DNA of 58,737 bases from Alphaproteobacteria bacterium. Lineage in GTDB: Bacteria > Pseudomonadota > Alphaproteobacteria > CAAGCB01 > CAG-977. A model generated the notes under the pieces. The model did not search any database. It had not been told where the DNA came from and was given only the letters and a program-made list of their open reading frames with translations. The translations under genes were made by a program, and so were the position numbers. Location of the stretch: contig CAAGEK010000043.1 of assembly GCA_900768845.1 (NCBI GenBank), positions 1 through 58,737 on the forward strand, written 5' to 3'. Positions 14,810-23,272 of the stretch are shown piece by piece (within the stretch, counting starts at the first letter, position 1; every line of letters begins with the position of its first letter).

Positions 14810-17800
14810 TTATCCGACAAAATACGGATCTTCCGCATCCGCGGCCAGATTCAGGACGACTTCATCGGGCGGAACGGGCGGGGACACAGGCGTTTCGGAC
14901 GGGCGGAAATCCGCGAAACGGTCGAAAATAATCGGAACGGAATTGAACATCAGGGGACGGAAGAAAATATCGTTCAACCCCGCCTTTTCCAAAGCGTCTT
15001 CACCGTCGACATAGAGGACGGGCGTCACTTTTTTGCGATTCGCCACGGAACCGGCCGACGTAAATACGGGCGCGGCAACCAGTTTTCCGAAACTTTCAAG
15101 CGAATCATCCTCTTCATCCGCTCCGCCGGAAACGTCCATATCGCTCAAATCGTCCGAATCCGCACCTTCTCCGGCTTCCTCTTCGGCGGTTTCGGCAATG
15201 ACGTCCTCCCCTTCGACGCCGCTTTCCTCTTCAACGCCGGCGTCTTCATCCGAAACGCCGGAAAGTTCCCCGTCTTCCGGTTCAAGCTCTTCCGCTTCGG
15301 CTTCTTCTTCAGGTTCTTCTTCGGCTTCTTCCTCCCCGACCTCTTCCGTTTCAAACGCTTCCGGACTCTCTTCCTCTTCAGCCCCCTCCTCTTCAGCGAC
15401 GGATCCGGTTTCCGCACTTTCTTCTTCCGCGGACGGAGAATCTCCGCTCACATAGTAAACGGCCTCGCCGTTTTCGTCCAAGTAGTACGCATCACCGTTT
15501 TCATCCACATAATAGGGGTTGCCTTCCTCGTCCAGATAATAAGGATTGCCGCTTTCATCAAGGTAATACGCGATCCCGTCTTCCGTCATATAATAAGGAT
15601 TGCCGTTCTCGTCCGTATAGTATTCGACTTCCGACGGGACTTCCTCTTCCCCTCCGGCCGCTTCGGTTTCTTCGGAAGCCGCCGTTCCGTCGTCGTAGTA
15701 AACGGCGTTGCCCTCTTCATCCAGATAATAGGAATTGCCGTTCTCGTCCGTATAATACTCAACTTCCGACGGAGCTTCCTCTTCCCCTCCGGCCGCTTCG
15801 GTTTCTGCGGAAGCCGCCGTCCCGTCGTCGTAGTAAACGGCGTTGCCCTCTTCGTCCAGATAATAGGAATTGCCGTTCTCGTCCGTATAATACTCAACTT
15901 CCGACGAACCTTCCTCTTCCCCTCCGGCCGCTTCGGTTTCTGCGGAGGATGTATCCGCCGGTGTTTGAGCCGTATCGGACGGATCGAAATAAACGGGATT
16001 GCCATCCGTATCAAAATAATAAGAATTACCGTCTTCGTCGGTATAGTACGTTACGTCGGAAGCATCGGAAGCCGCAGACTGTTCCGCAAGAGCGGGATCA
16101 TAGTAAACGGCGTTTCCGTTTTCATCCAAGTAATAATAGTTGCCTTCATCATCGGTATATGTCCTGACATTATTCGGATCATAGTAAACAGGGTTGCCGT
16201 TTTCATCCAAATAGTAGGAATTGCCGTCTTCGTCGGTATATGTTTGGACGCTGTTCGGATCGTAATAGACGGGAGTCCCGTTTTCATCCAGATAATACGG
16301 ATTGCCGTTCGCATCGGCATAATATCCGTCCGCGGAAACGGGAGCTTCGGCGTTCGCATCCGCCGACGGATCATAATAATACTGCTGTCCGTCTTCGCCC
16401 GTATAATAATATCCGCCGTAAACGGGGGCGACGTATCCGTAAATGCCTTCGCCGCCATAATAATCGCCGCCTTCGTAACCTTCCGCATCCTGATAGTTAT
16501 AAGCTTCGCCTTCGGGATTAAGATATTCCGTTTGTTCGGAAGACGCGGGGGCATAACCGTACCCCCAGTTTTCATCATAATCAAAGCCGCCGTCTTCTTC
16601 CGCTTTGGTCGTGCGCTGAACGGTTTCGGCAAAGGCCTCGTCAACATTGGCACTCCATTCGGACAAATCCATTTTCGGGCGCGACGGAACAATCTGTTGC
16701 GGTTCGGAAGCAGGCTGTTCTTCGGGCTGATCGACGCTTTCCGCACTTTGCCCTTCGTCCGTATATTCCTCTCCGTATCCGGCGGCGGTGTAATCTTCCT
16801 CCCCGTATCCGGTACCCGCGCCTTCCTCTCCGTATCCGGCGACGGCATAAGCTTCTTCACCGTATCCGGAACCTGCGTTTTCCTCCCCGTATCCGGCGGC
16901 GGCATAATCTTCCGCGGCATAAGCTTCATCAGCTTCACCGGACTCGGCCGTTTCCGGAGCGGCCGCTTCTTGTGCCGTTTCCAAATCGGGTACGCTGCTG
17001 CGGCCTTCCTCTTCGCCCGCATCAAACGCTACGGGAGCTTCGTTTTCTGCATAAGAGGCATAATCTTCATAGTCCCCGTACGTCTGCGTTTCGTTTTCTT
17101 CGCCGTATCCGGCATACGGATCGTCCCATCCCGAAGTGTCATATCCTTCGTCATAACCGCTACTGTACGCGCTGTCATAATAATCATAGGTTGACGCATC
17201 CGTGCCCTGATCACCCAAAACATCATAGGAATATGCATCCGTCTGCCCCATATACTCGGGCGGCAATTCGGTCGCGGCTTTTTCACTTTCGGCTTTCGCC
17301 TGTAACGCTTCCTGAGTTTTCGCCTGATTCTCGGCCAAAACATTCGCCAATGCCGACGTTTGTTCAACCTGTTTCTGGTGGAGCATATCAACGGCTTCGG
17401 ACAGCGTGCTTGTTTGCGTTTGAGCCATTGCTTCCGCAACCGCCTTCGCCTGAGCCGACAACGTTTCCGCCGCAAATTCCGCTTGCGCCCGTTGTTGGGC
17501 TTCCTGTTTAATCAGAATTTGCCCCATCGTTTCGGACAAAGCCGCACTTTGCGTTTGCGCCATCGCTTCCGCGACCGCCTTCGCTTGCGCCGACAAAGCG
17601 TCCGTTTGAACCGAAGAGAACAATGACAACAGCGTTTCGTTCGCATTCTTTTGCGACTCGGCAATAGCCTTGGCAATCATCTCGCCTTGAATTTCCGCCG
17701 CGCTTTGTTGGGATTTGGCAAAAGCTTCGGACATGACGCGTGCCGTCATTTCCTGACTTTGCGCCAAAATCTGCGCCATCGAATCAGCCTGAGCCTTCGC

Positions 17801-18640
17801 CTGCAATTCCGCAGACTTCATTTGCGCCTCGGTCAACGCCGTAATCAATTCGGAAAGATTGTTCGATTGATCCTGAACAACCGGCTGTTGTTGAGGAAAA
17901 TACTGCTGAGGAAGGTAATTGTTCGGAGCCGGCGCCTGAAACCCCGCCTGAGGATAGGCAAACGGTTGTTGCGGCATCGGTTGCGGCATTACGGGCGCAG
18001 ATTGAGCCTGCATTTGCGATTGGGCTTGCGCCTGTTCATATTGAGCGCGAAGTTTTGATGAAACGGACGCCGCTTCATCGGAAACACCCTCTATTTGCTG
18101 AGAAACCTGACGATACTCTTCTTTGGCCTCTTTCAAAGCCTGAGTAATGGAAGCGATGTCCACTTGCGGACTGGGATTTTGCTTTGCCTCGTTCAGCGTA
18201 CGGGCAAGCATTTCCATATTCTTGCGCGATTCTTCCTGCGCCTGAGCCAAAATCTGCGCTTGATTCTGTCCCATTTTTTCCTGCGCGGCGGCCATGGCTT
18301 CCGCTAACGCTTTGGCTTTGGCTTTTTCCTCTTTGGAAACTTCGACGTCTTCCTCTTCCGCGTGGTAGTCCGCGCCGTACTTTTCCTGTTCCAGATATTC
18401 CAGATAATTTTTTACGTCGTTGCCGCCCGGAATGTCCGTCAATGTCGTACGCGTATCGGAATCAACGGCCAAAAGCATCTCGTTATAGCGTTTGACCAAA
18501 TCTTCGCGCAAAACATGAAGCTGGCGATATACGTTGATAAAGCGTTGAGCCGTTACATACGGATCTTCTTCCGAATCCGACGCCGCGCCGGGAAATTTCG
18601 GCTTCCATTTTTTAGCGTTGGACTCTTTAGGCGGGCTCAT
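14810..18640 (-). CDS. Giant acidic tyrosine-rich repeat protein, 1276 aa
   Basis: The ATG at 18640 follows GGAGAAAGA. Residues 1-90 form a small helical domain that may be the conserved head. Residues about 95-460 are Ala/Gln-rich coiled coil, including a twice-repeated LSAQAKAVAEAMAQTQ unit. Residues about 470-740 are Tyr/Gly/Glu-rich with repeated AGYGEE. Residues about 740-1065 hold many copies of a Tyr-rich unit of the form YYTDENGNSYYLDEEGNAVYYD. Residues about 1065-1180 are nearly pure acidic low complexity, and the last 90 residues look folded. No signal peptide is seen. The Tyr repeats recall choline-binding (CW) beta-hairpins or eukaryotic OCRE repeats, but relationship is unproven. 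First gene of the secretin operon. Confidence 0.85.
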   Translation of the reverse strand: MSPPKESNAKKWKPKFPGAASDSEEDPYVTAQRFINVYRQLHVLREDLVKRYNEMLLAVDSDTRTTLTDIPGGNDVKNYLEYLEQEKYGADYHAEEEDVEVSKEEKAKAKALAEAMAAAQEKMGQNQAQILAQAQEESRKNMEMLARTLNEAKQNPSPQVDIASITQALKEAKEEYRQVSQQIEGVSDEAASVSSKLRAQYEQAQAQSQMQAQSAPVMPQPMPQQPFAYPQAGFQAPAPNNYLPQQYFPQQQPVVQDQSNNLSELITALTEAQMKSAELQAKAQADSMAQILAQSQEMTARVMSEAFAKSQQSAAEIQGEMIAKAIAESQKNANETLLSLFSSVQTDALSAQAKAVAEAMAQTQSAALSETMGQILIKQEAQQRAQAEFAAETLSAQAKAVAEAMAQTQTSTLSEAVDMLHQKQVEQTSALANVLAENQAKTQEALQAKAESEKAATELPPEYMGQTDAYSYDVLGDQGTDASTYDYYDSAYSSGYDEGYDTSGWDDPYAGYGEENETQTYGDYEDYASYAENEAPVAFDAGEEEGRSSVPDLETAQEAAAPETAESGEADEAYAAEDYAAAGYGEENAGSGYGEEAYAVAGYGEEGAGTGYGEEDYTAAGYGEEYTDEGQSAESVDQPEEQPASEPQQIVPSRPKMDLSEWSANVDEAFAETVQRTTKAEEDGGFDYDENWGYGYAPASSEQTEYLNPEGEAYNYQDAEGYEGGDYYGGEGIYGYVAPVYGGYYYTGEDGQQYYYDPSADANAEAPVSADGYYADANGNPYYLDENGTPVYYDPNSVQTYTDEDGNSYYLDENGNPVYYDPNNVRTYTDDEGNYYYLDENGNAVYYDPALAEQSAASDASDVTYYTDEDGNSYYFDTDGNPVYFDPSDTAQTPADTSSAETEAAGGEEEGSSEVEYYTDENGNSYYLDEEGNAVYYDDGTAASAETEAAGGEEEAPSEVEYYTDENGNSYYLDEEGNAVYYDDGTAASEETEAAGGEEEVPSEVEYYTDENGNPYYMTEDGIAYYLDESGNPYYLDEEGNPYYVDENGDAYYLDENGEAVYYVSGDSPSAEEESAETGSVAEEEGAEEEESPEAFETEEVGEEEAEEEPEEEAEAEELEPEDGELSGVSDEDAGVEEESGVEGEDVIAETAEEEAGEGADSDDLSDMDVSGGADEEDDSLESFGKLVAAPVFTSAGSVANRKKVTPVLYVDGEDALEKAGLNDIFFRPLMFNSVPIIFDRFADFRPSETPVSPPVPPDEVVLNLAADAEDPYFVG
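15600..16005. repeat. Three 135-bp direct repeats inside the tyrosine-rich gene
   Basis: The string cttccgac recurs at 15628, 15763 and 15898, exactly 135 bp apart, and the flanking sequence is nearly identical over the whole period. Each unit encodes 45 residues of the YYTDENGN...YYDDGTAAS...ETEAAGGEEE type. High DNA identity shows recent tandem duplication, so copy number should vary between strains. Confidence 0.88.
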
Positions 18641-18691
18641 TCTTTCTCCACACGGCGTTCCTGCTACGAACAGTTCCCTATAATACTACAA

Positions 18692-18724
18692 CGCGGCAGA
18701 TTAAGATAGTTTTAATCCACCGCG
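18692..18724. repeat. Long inverted repeat between regulator and repeat-protein operon
   Basis: CGCGG-ca-GATTAA, seven bases, TTAATC-ca-CCGCG: two paired blocks of five and six bases. It begins 22 bases after the stop of the double-XRE gene and lies about 50 bases upstream of the 1276-aa gene. On the minus strand it is followed only by a weak T-rich stretch. It could be a poor terminator or an operator for the adjacent regulator. Confidence 0.6.
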
Positions 18725-18745
18725 CCGTTTAAAAACAAGCCCCTT

Positions 18746-19738
18746 TTAAGGAAACGAAATCTGGACGACCCTGTGCAAGGCGGAAATCTTATCTTCGGGA
18801 ATCGTTATCTTTTCTTCGGGATTCCACATAACACCGAACAACCCGCCGTCTATGTCTTCGCGGACACTGATCAAACGGACTTCGTTTTCGCCGACATACA
18901 TAACCGCTATATCGCCCAACCCGACCATCTTTGTCGGATCGACAATCAAAATCGAACGCGCCGGCAACAAATTACCCAAACGCCGCGTACACAGCGATAT
19001 GGCATACGCCGACAACGCATTGACGGCGGATGCGGAACACGAAACCGTTCCCAATGCCGTTTGGCGGTCAATGATAATCGACCCGTTTTCCCCCGGCTGA
19101 CCGTAAACGGGCAGAACGACGTCCTGACTTTCCTGTTTCGCTCCGCCCTTGGCCACGGGAAGTTCGGGATAGCCGCCTTTGGCTCCGGATACGGCACGGT
19201 AACGGGCGTCATTACGCTGGATGAACTCTTCCAACGCCCCCGCCCTGTCCAAATCATAGATCTGTTTTTGCAGTTCTTCGTTCGTATATCCCAATGCGCG
19301 GGCGATACGGGCGAATTCGTCTTCGGAAACTTCACGCTGTCCCATTTCGATGCGGTGATACACGGACAAAGTCAATTCCGCACCGTCCGCAATATCGGAC
19401 AATGTCAAATTTTTCTGACCGCGGATGTAACGCAAACCGGCTCCCAACATTTTCAGACCGCTGCGCTCGTTCACACGGTTGCGGCGTTCCTGTTCGCGAC
19501 GCCACGCCTGAACGACATCGGGTTGAGAACTGGATTCATTAACGAAAATTTCCTGTAAAGGACAATCCAAAAACTCGGCGATACGAACCAACTGCTCCTG
19601 ATCGATACGACGGTAACCCTTTTCGATCTTGCTGACGGCAGACAGGCTGACCCCCAAAAAATCGGCCAGCTCCTGCATAGAGCGTCCCCTGACGCGCCGG
19701 TACATGCGAATTTGATTCGGAAAAATGATCTCTTCCAT
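18746..19738 (-). CDS. Regulator with two XRE-type HTH domains and a LexA/S24-like C-terminal domain
   Basis: 330 residues. The first Cro/CI-type HTH spans about 8-62 (MQELADFLGVSLSAVSKIEKG) and the second about 95-152 (LTLSDIADGAELTLSVYHRIE). After a linker, residues about 205-330 resemble the S24/LexA peptidase fold: an ISLCTRRLGNLLPARSILIV strand-loop followed by GDIAVMYVGENEVRLISV. I do not see the Ser-Lys catalytic pair, so it is probably a sensing or dimerisation domain, not an active self-cleaving one. Two HTH domains in one chain suggest recognition of a long or bipartite site; a long inverted repeat lies just downstream. It reads toward the secretin operon and probably controls it (inference). 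Confidence 0.8.
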   Translation of the reverse strand: MEEIIFPNQIRMYRRVRGRSMQELADFLGVSLSAVSKIEKGYRRIDQEQLVRIAEFLDCPLQEIFVNESSSQPDVVQAWRREQERRNRVNERSGLKMLGAGLRYIRGQKNLTLSDIADGAELTLSVYHRIEMGQREVSEDEFARIARALGYTNEELQKQIYDLDRAGALEEFIQRNDARYRAVSGAKGGYPELPVAKGGAKQESQDVVLPVYGQPGENGSIIIDRQTALGTVSCSASAVNALSAYAISLCTRRLGNLLPARSILIVDPTKMVGLGDIAVMYVGENEVRLISVREDIDGGLFGVMWNPEEKITIPEDKISALHRVVQISFP

Positions 19739-19879
19739 GTTTTTCCTGTTCCTTTAGCAAAACATTGTCCGTTTCGAGCCCTTTATATCGGTTTTGAAAA
19801 AAAAATACAATACCGCAGACACGTTTCTTTTGAAGGTTTTTTCAAAACTCCATTTTGATTATACAGTATTTTCTTTTCC

Positions 19880-19916
19880 CGAAAAACAGAAAACCCTGCA
19901 ATCCGCAGGGTTTTCC
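19880..19916 (-). terminator. Terminator of the VirB6-like operon
   Basis: aaaccctgc (19891-19899) with gcagggttt (19905-19913). On the minus strand it is followed by tctgttttt. It lies 22 bases after the stop of the last VirB6-like gene. Confidence 0.85.
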
Positions 19917-19934
19917 GTACAGAGGACAAACCAA

Positions 19935-21512
19935 TCACTGGATAAATTGCGAAATGCTGTTTCCGCCTTTAATCTTAGATTGTTTTGCAAGCCGTTGCAT
20001 CTGTTTGGCCCGTTTTCTTGTGAGCTCAGCCAATTTCATAATTTTACGCATAAGCCTGACCATTTTTTCGGATTTTGCCATCAACTGAGCCACACGGAAA
20101 ATATACAACAGAGAACCGCATCCCAAAGTAATGAGCGTTATAATCAAGATAATGATATCTATCACCAAATTGACCAGCATACCCAACGCTTCCATACCGA
20201 CACTGGGAGGGAATTTCTGTCCCGAAAATTGTGAAGCAAGAGTTTCGGATTGAGGCGGAATCAAAATTCCGAAGAAACAAATTGCAATCAAAACCATAAT
20301 CTTTCCGAAACTTGCCCCCGTAGACATCTCGATAAATGCGTCGACATAAGCTCCGGCATTCATATGGTTTAAAAACTCGGGGCTCATATTTTCTATCCCC
20401 AGCATAATCATGCTGACGCATATATTCATCACTATCGCCATAACGGAAAACAAAATACACGAATGGAGTACGATGAAAAATGCGGTCGAAGCATACTGTT
20501 TCGTAGCGGGGAAAACCCACGCGACGACAAAGATGGGCAACATCCCCAATACAAGGCCTATTCGGAAAACGGCGTCCATCAAAACCATCGGAAAGATCAA
20601 AGCTATGATCCAGAGAACCCCGCCTAAAAAGCACCCGAACGCCCACATCACGGGATTAGGGAAGTATGCTATGCCCAGCTTTTCCAAAAGAGGGGCAAGC
20701 GCGCCCTCAACTTTTGCCCAATAGCCGGAACCGCAACGCAAAGCCTGAGCAATAGCCTGAGCATTTCTCAACCCGTCTCCCAAAGCTCCGACCATTCCGT
20801 TCATTGCCTGCCCCGTCGAACCGGATAACACAGGTTTGGGAGGAGTGACGGTAATCAATTTATCTCCGCCCGGTTTTAGCGGTTTATCAATCAGAGTGTT
20901 TGCCAAATTCGCCGCATCCGTCAAAACGGGTGAAATAAAATATTCAAAAGTTAAAGCAGACCCCGCTGAAAGGAAACAAACGCCAAAGAGGACTTTAAAA
21001 ATCATCCCACCCACTTTAGTCGCGAATTCTCCCAAATCAGGAGTGTCCCCGACGGAACTGAAGAAAACGGCCACGTTGAAAACCAACCAGACGAGGAACA
21101 TCGCCCATAATAAATTAATGGCGGGGCCTTCAACAATTTTAGCTATTTCCGCGGCCATTGCATTGGAGGCGTCAAAGAACATCATAAAAACCGTACAGGT
21201 CCAACATTCCTGATACTCCTGCTCCAACTCGGGAACTAACGGACACTGTTCGATTCTGCCGTGAACGAGTTCAACGCGGACAATCTTATCCACGACATAC
21301 TCGACAACGGCATCCACAACTTCTTCCACGACTTCTACGACAGTTTCAACAGCTTCCTCTACCGCATTAGTAACGGTATCCCATGCATCACTGACAGCAT
21401 CTGTGAAGGAATCCCACCATCCCGCATGCGAGGGAGATGCGGAAAAAGCCAAAATCACAGCGGCAATTAAAATTACCCGGAAGCTTTGTTTTGATATTAA
21501 ACGACGCATCAT
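19935..21512 (-). CDS. VirB6/TrbL-like type IV secretion membrane protein (copy 1), 525 aa
   Basis: A Sec signal peptide (residues 1-30, cleavage after SHA) precedes an amphipathic Val/Glu-rich helix (38-75), a CWTC motif near residue 102, and seven or more membrane helices between about 130 and 475. A basic cytoplasmic tail rich in Lys, Arg and Met ends the chain. This is the VirB6/TrbL plan: the polytopic inner-membrane core of type IV secretion or conjugation machines. It is the last of three VirB6-like genes in one operon, 12 bases after the small membrane protein. Several VirB6 paralogues in a row are characteristic of Rickettsiales-type secretion systems. AAAGG precedes the ATG. Confidence 0.8.
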   Translation of the reverse strand: MMRRLISKQSFRVILIAAVILAFSASPSHAGWWDSFTDAVSDAWDTVTNAVEEAVETVVEVVEEVVDAVVEYVVDKIVRVELVHGRIEQCPLVPELEQEYQECWTCTVFMMFFDASNAMAAEIAKIVEGPAINLLWAMFLVWLVFNVAVFFSSVGDTPDLGEFATKVGGMIFKVLFGVCFLSAGSALTFEYFISPVLTDAANLANTLIDKPLKPGGDKLITVTPPKPVLSGSTGQAMNGMVGALGDGLRNAQAIAQALRCGSGYWAKVEGALAPLLEKLGIAYFPNPVMWAFGCFLGGVLWIIALIFPMVLMDAVFRIGLVLGMLPIFVVAWVFPATKQYASTAFFIVLHSCILFSVMAIVMNICVSMIMLGIENMSPEFLNHMNAGAYVDAFIEMSTGASFGKIMVLIAICFFGILIPPQSETLASQFSGQKFPPSVGMEALGMLVNLVIDIIILIITLITLGCGSLLYIFRVAQLMAKSEKMVRLMRKIMKLAELTRKRAKQMQRLAKQSKIKGGNSISQFIQ

Positions 21513-21524
21513 TTTAATTGCCTT

Positions 21525-21737
21525 TCATAACAACGGGGAATTTCCCCTGTCCTTTTGTTCTCTCTTTCTGCTCCATATGACATAGACAGTCATTCCCAAA
21601 GCCACCAACAAAAGAAATATTATAACCCCGATAATAACAGGCCAAGCAACCTTCCCCTTTAACATCACTCCCATCCACTGTGAACGGGAAAAAAGGACGA
21701 GCAACGCAAAAAGAGCATACTGCCTTAAAACCGACAT
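21525..21737 (-). CDS. Small two-helix membrane protein, 70 aa, in VirB6-like operon
   Basis: The ATG at 21737 (MSVLRQYALFALLVL) was chosen over an upstream TTG. There are two hydrophobic segments, at about residues 2-17 and 32-57, joined by a short loop (SRSQWMGVMLKGKVAW), and a basic tail (WSRKREQKDRG). Size and topology fit a VirB3- or VirB2-like component or a small assembly factor, but no motif decides this. It lies 24 bases before the downstream end of the second VirB6-like gene and 12 bases before the third, so it is cotranscribed. Confidence 0.72.
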   Translation of the reverse strand: MSVLRQYALFALLVLFSRSQWMGVMLKGKVAWPVIIGVIIFLLLVALGMTVYVIWSRKREQKDRGNSPLL

Positions 21738-21761
21738 TCCGTACAACTCACAGGTTAAACG

Positions 21762-23207
21762 TTAAATCGTAAACTTTGAATCGTACCCCTCACTCCAATC
21801 CTTGAAACGATCTCCCTTGCCTCCCAATGCCGTATAAACCGACCTTGCAAAGTCGCGCCGCTTCGAATTCGTAATGGCTCGAGCATAAGCTTTCGTCGTA
21901 TTAACGTTTCCGTTCTTATCTTTTTTAAGGTAGCCCTTCTTCATTAACTTGTTTTCCAACTTGGCAAATTTCTTCGCCTGATCCTTCTCCATTCCTTTTT
22001 TACCGTTTTTCTGAAGGTTTTGCTGGTTCTGACGCATTTTTTCATATTCACGCATCATTTTCCTGTCCCGCCCCTTTTGCCCGATATTCTTGGCAGACAT
22101 AGCGAGCCTCCCAAGATTTTTAGTCGTATTCTTGACATAATTTGCACTGGCCTGAGCAGATCCCGAAGGTTCGACAGAACAGAAATTCATCATGAACAAA
22201 TTCATCAAAACCTTACCGAACAAAAGCAGGAAGAGCGCAATATAGACAAAAATAACAATCCCCGGACCATTCGACACCTTTTCCGCCGTAGCCGTATCCG
22301 AAGCCAGAGCCATTGCATTTTTAATGGTCGGAAACTTATGGGCGATAAACGCTTGCAAACACCATACGCATAATGAAGAAAAGATTGCCATTCCCGCGCC
22401 TTGCATACAAACGGCGATGAAACGCGACCACGCCTTGGACGCCAGCGATCTGGAAATGGGAAAACAAAAAGCGCAAACCCATAAAGGCATCAGCGCCATC
22501 ACTATGGCAAAATTGAAAACGCAGTCCAACATAAAGATGGGGAACAACATTCCCAAAATTAACGAAGTCGCATATATGCCTATGCCGTAAACTATCAACA
22601 TCGGCGACTCAGAGCCACATTTCATCAAGATGTAGCCCATCTCGCGGCCTTCCGCAAATTTGGAGTGAATGGCTTGAACCAAACATGACATTCCTGTCGC
22701 AGGATCCCCTGTGCCACAGGAAATCTTACCGTCTCCTGCGGGCAACTTTCCTACAACCATAATGCCGAAATCGATAAAACCGCTCCAAACCGGAAAGATC
22801 AAATCCTGCGTAATTTGATTCATATTGAGAATCAAAGCCGCGCACATCGCCGCCCAAAATACGCGGACACCGAGATCCGACCAGAATGAATAAATGCTTA
22901 ATTCTTTCAGGGACGCGACCTGACGCATAATGCGCAAAGCCAGCCATAAAGCCAAACCGACCCCGATGACATTACAGGCTCCCGGAACGGCCGCGGATTG
23001 AACCTGCGTGTAAATGGTCGTCGCCGTATTAAACAAAATTTCAAATATCGGACACGACCAACAATATTTGGCATCCGCCTGAACCGAACCGACGTCGCAA
23101 CTGTCTTCGCAAGCAGATAAAATACAGACGAGAGGAACAATCATAAAAACGTACAGCAACGCTTTTACGCCCCTTTTTGCTTTTAAATCATTCCATCCCG
23201 CCATCAT
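21762..23207 (-). CDS. VirB6/TrbL-like type IV secretion membrane lipoprotein (copy 2), 481 aa
   Basis: The start MMAGWNDLKAKRG at 23207 is chosen because GGAG lies six bases upstream; an upstream TTG lacks a site. The N-terminus is a lipoprotein-type signal ending in ILSAC, followed by a CWSC motif near residue 50 that matches CWTC in copy 1. At least six membrane helices follow, up to about residue 345. A cytoplasmic tail of about 130 residues is extremely rich in Lys, Gln, Met and Asn and ends in a small domain (YARAITNSKRRDFARSVYTA). It belongs to the VirB6/TrbL family in layout; lipidation of such a protein is unusual. Confidence 0.78.
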   Translation of the reverse strand: MMAGWNDLKAKRGVKALLYVFMIVPLVCILSACEDSCDVGSVQADAKYCWSCPIFEILFNTATTIYTQVQSAAVPGACNVIGVGLALWLALRIMRQVASLKELSIYSFWSDLGVRVFWAAMCAALILNMNQITQDLIFPVWSGFIDFGIMVVGKLPAGDGKISCGTGDPATGMSCLVQAIHSKFAEGREMGYILMKCGSESPMLIVYGIGIYATSLILGMLFPIFMLDCVFNFAIVMALMPLWVCAFCFPISRSLASKAWSRFIAVCMQGAGMAIFSSLCVWCLQAFIAHKFPTIKNAMALASDTATAEKVSNGPGIVIFVYIALFLLLFGKVLMNLFMMNFCSVEPSGSAQASANYVKNTTKNLGRLAMSAKNIGQKGRDRKMMREYEKMRQNQQNLQKNGKKGMEKDQAKKFAKLENKLMKKGYLKKDKNGNVNTTKAYARAITNSKRRDFARSVYTALGGKGDRFKDWSEGYDSKFTI

Positions 23208-23272
23208 ATCCGTCTCCGTCTTGAAGAAAAAATCAAACAACGCCAACGTACCTTGCAGCCGTTTGCCTCCCG

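Noticed and set aside
15440..16440. Possible CRISPR array or non-coding minisatellite
   Set aside because: The repeats have a 135-bp period in frame and encode protein units; there are no unique spacers of 30-40 bp.
15965..17194. 409-codon plus-strand frame, Ile/Arg-rich
   Set aside because: Antisense shadow of the tyrosine-repeat gene; its hydrophobic look comes from reading GAT/TAT-rich codons backwards.
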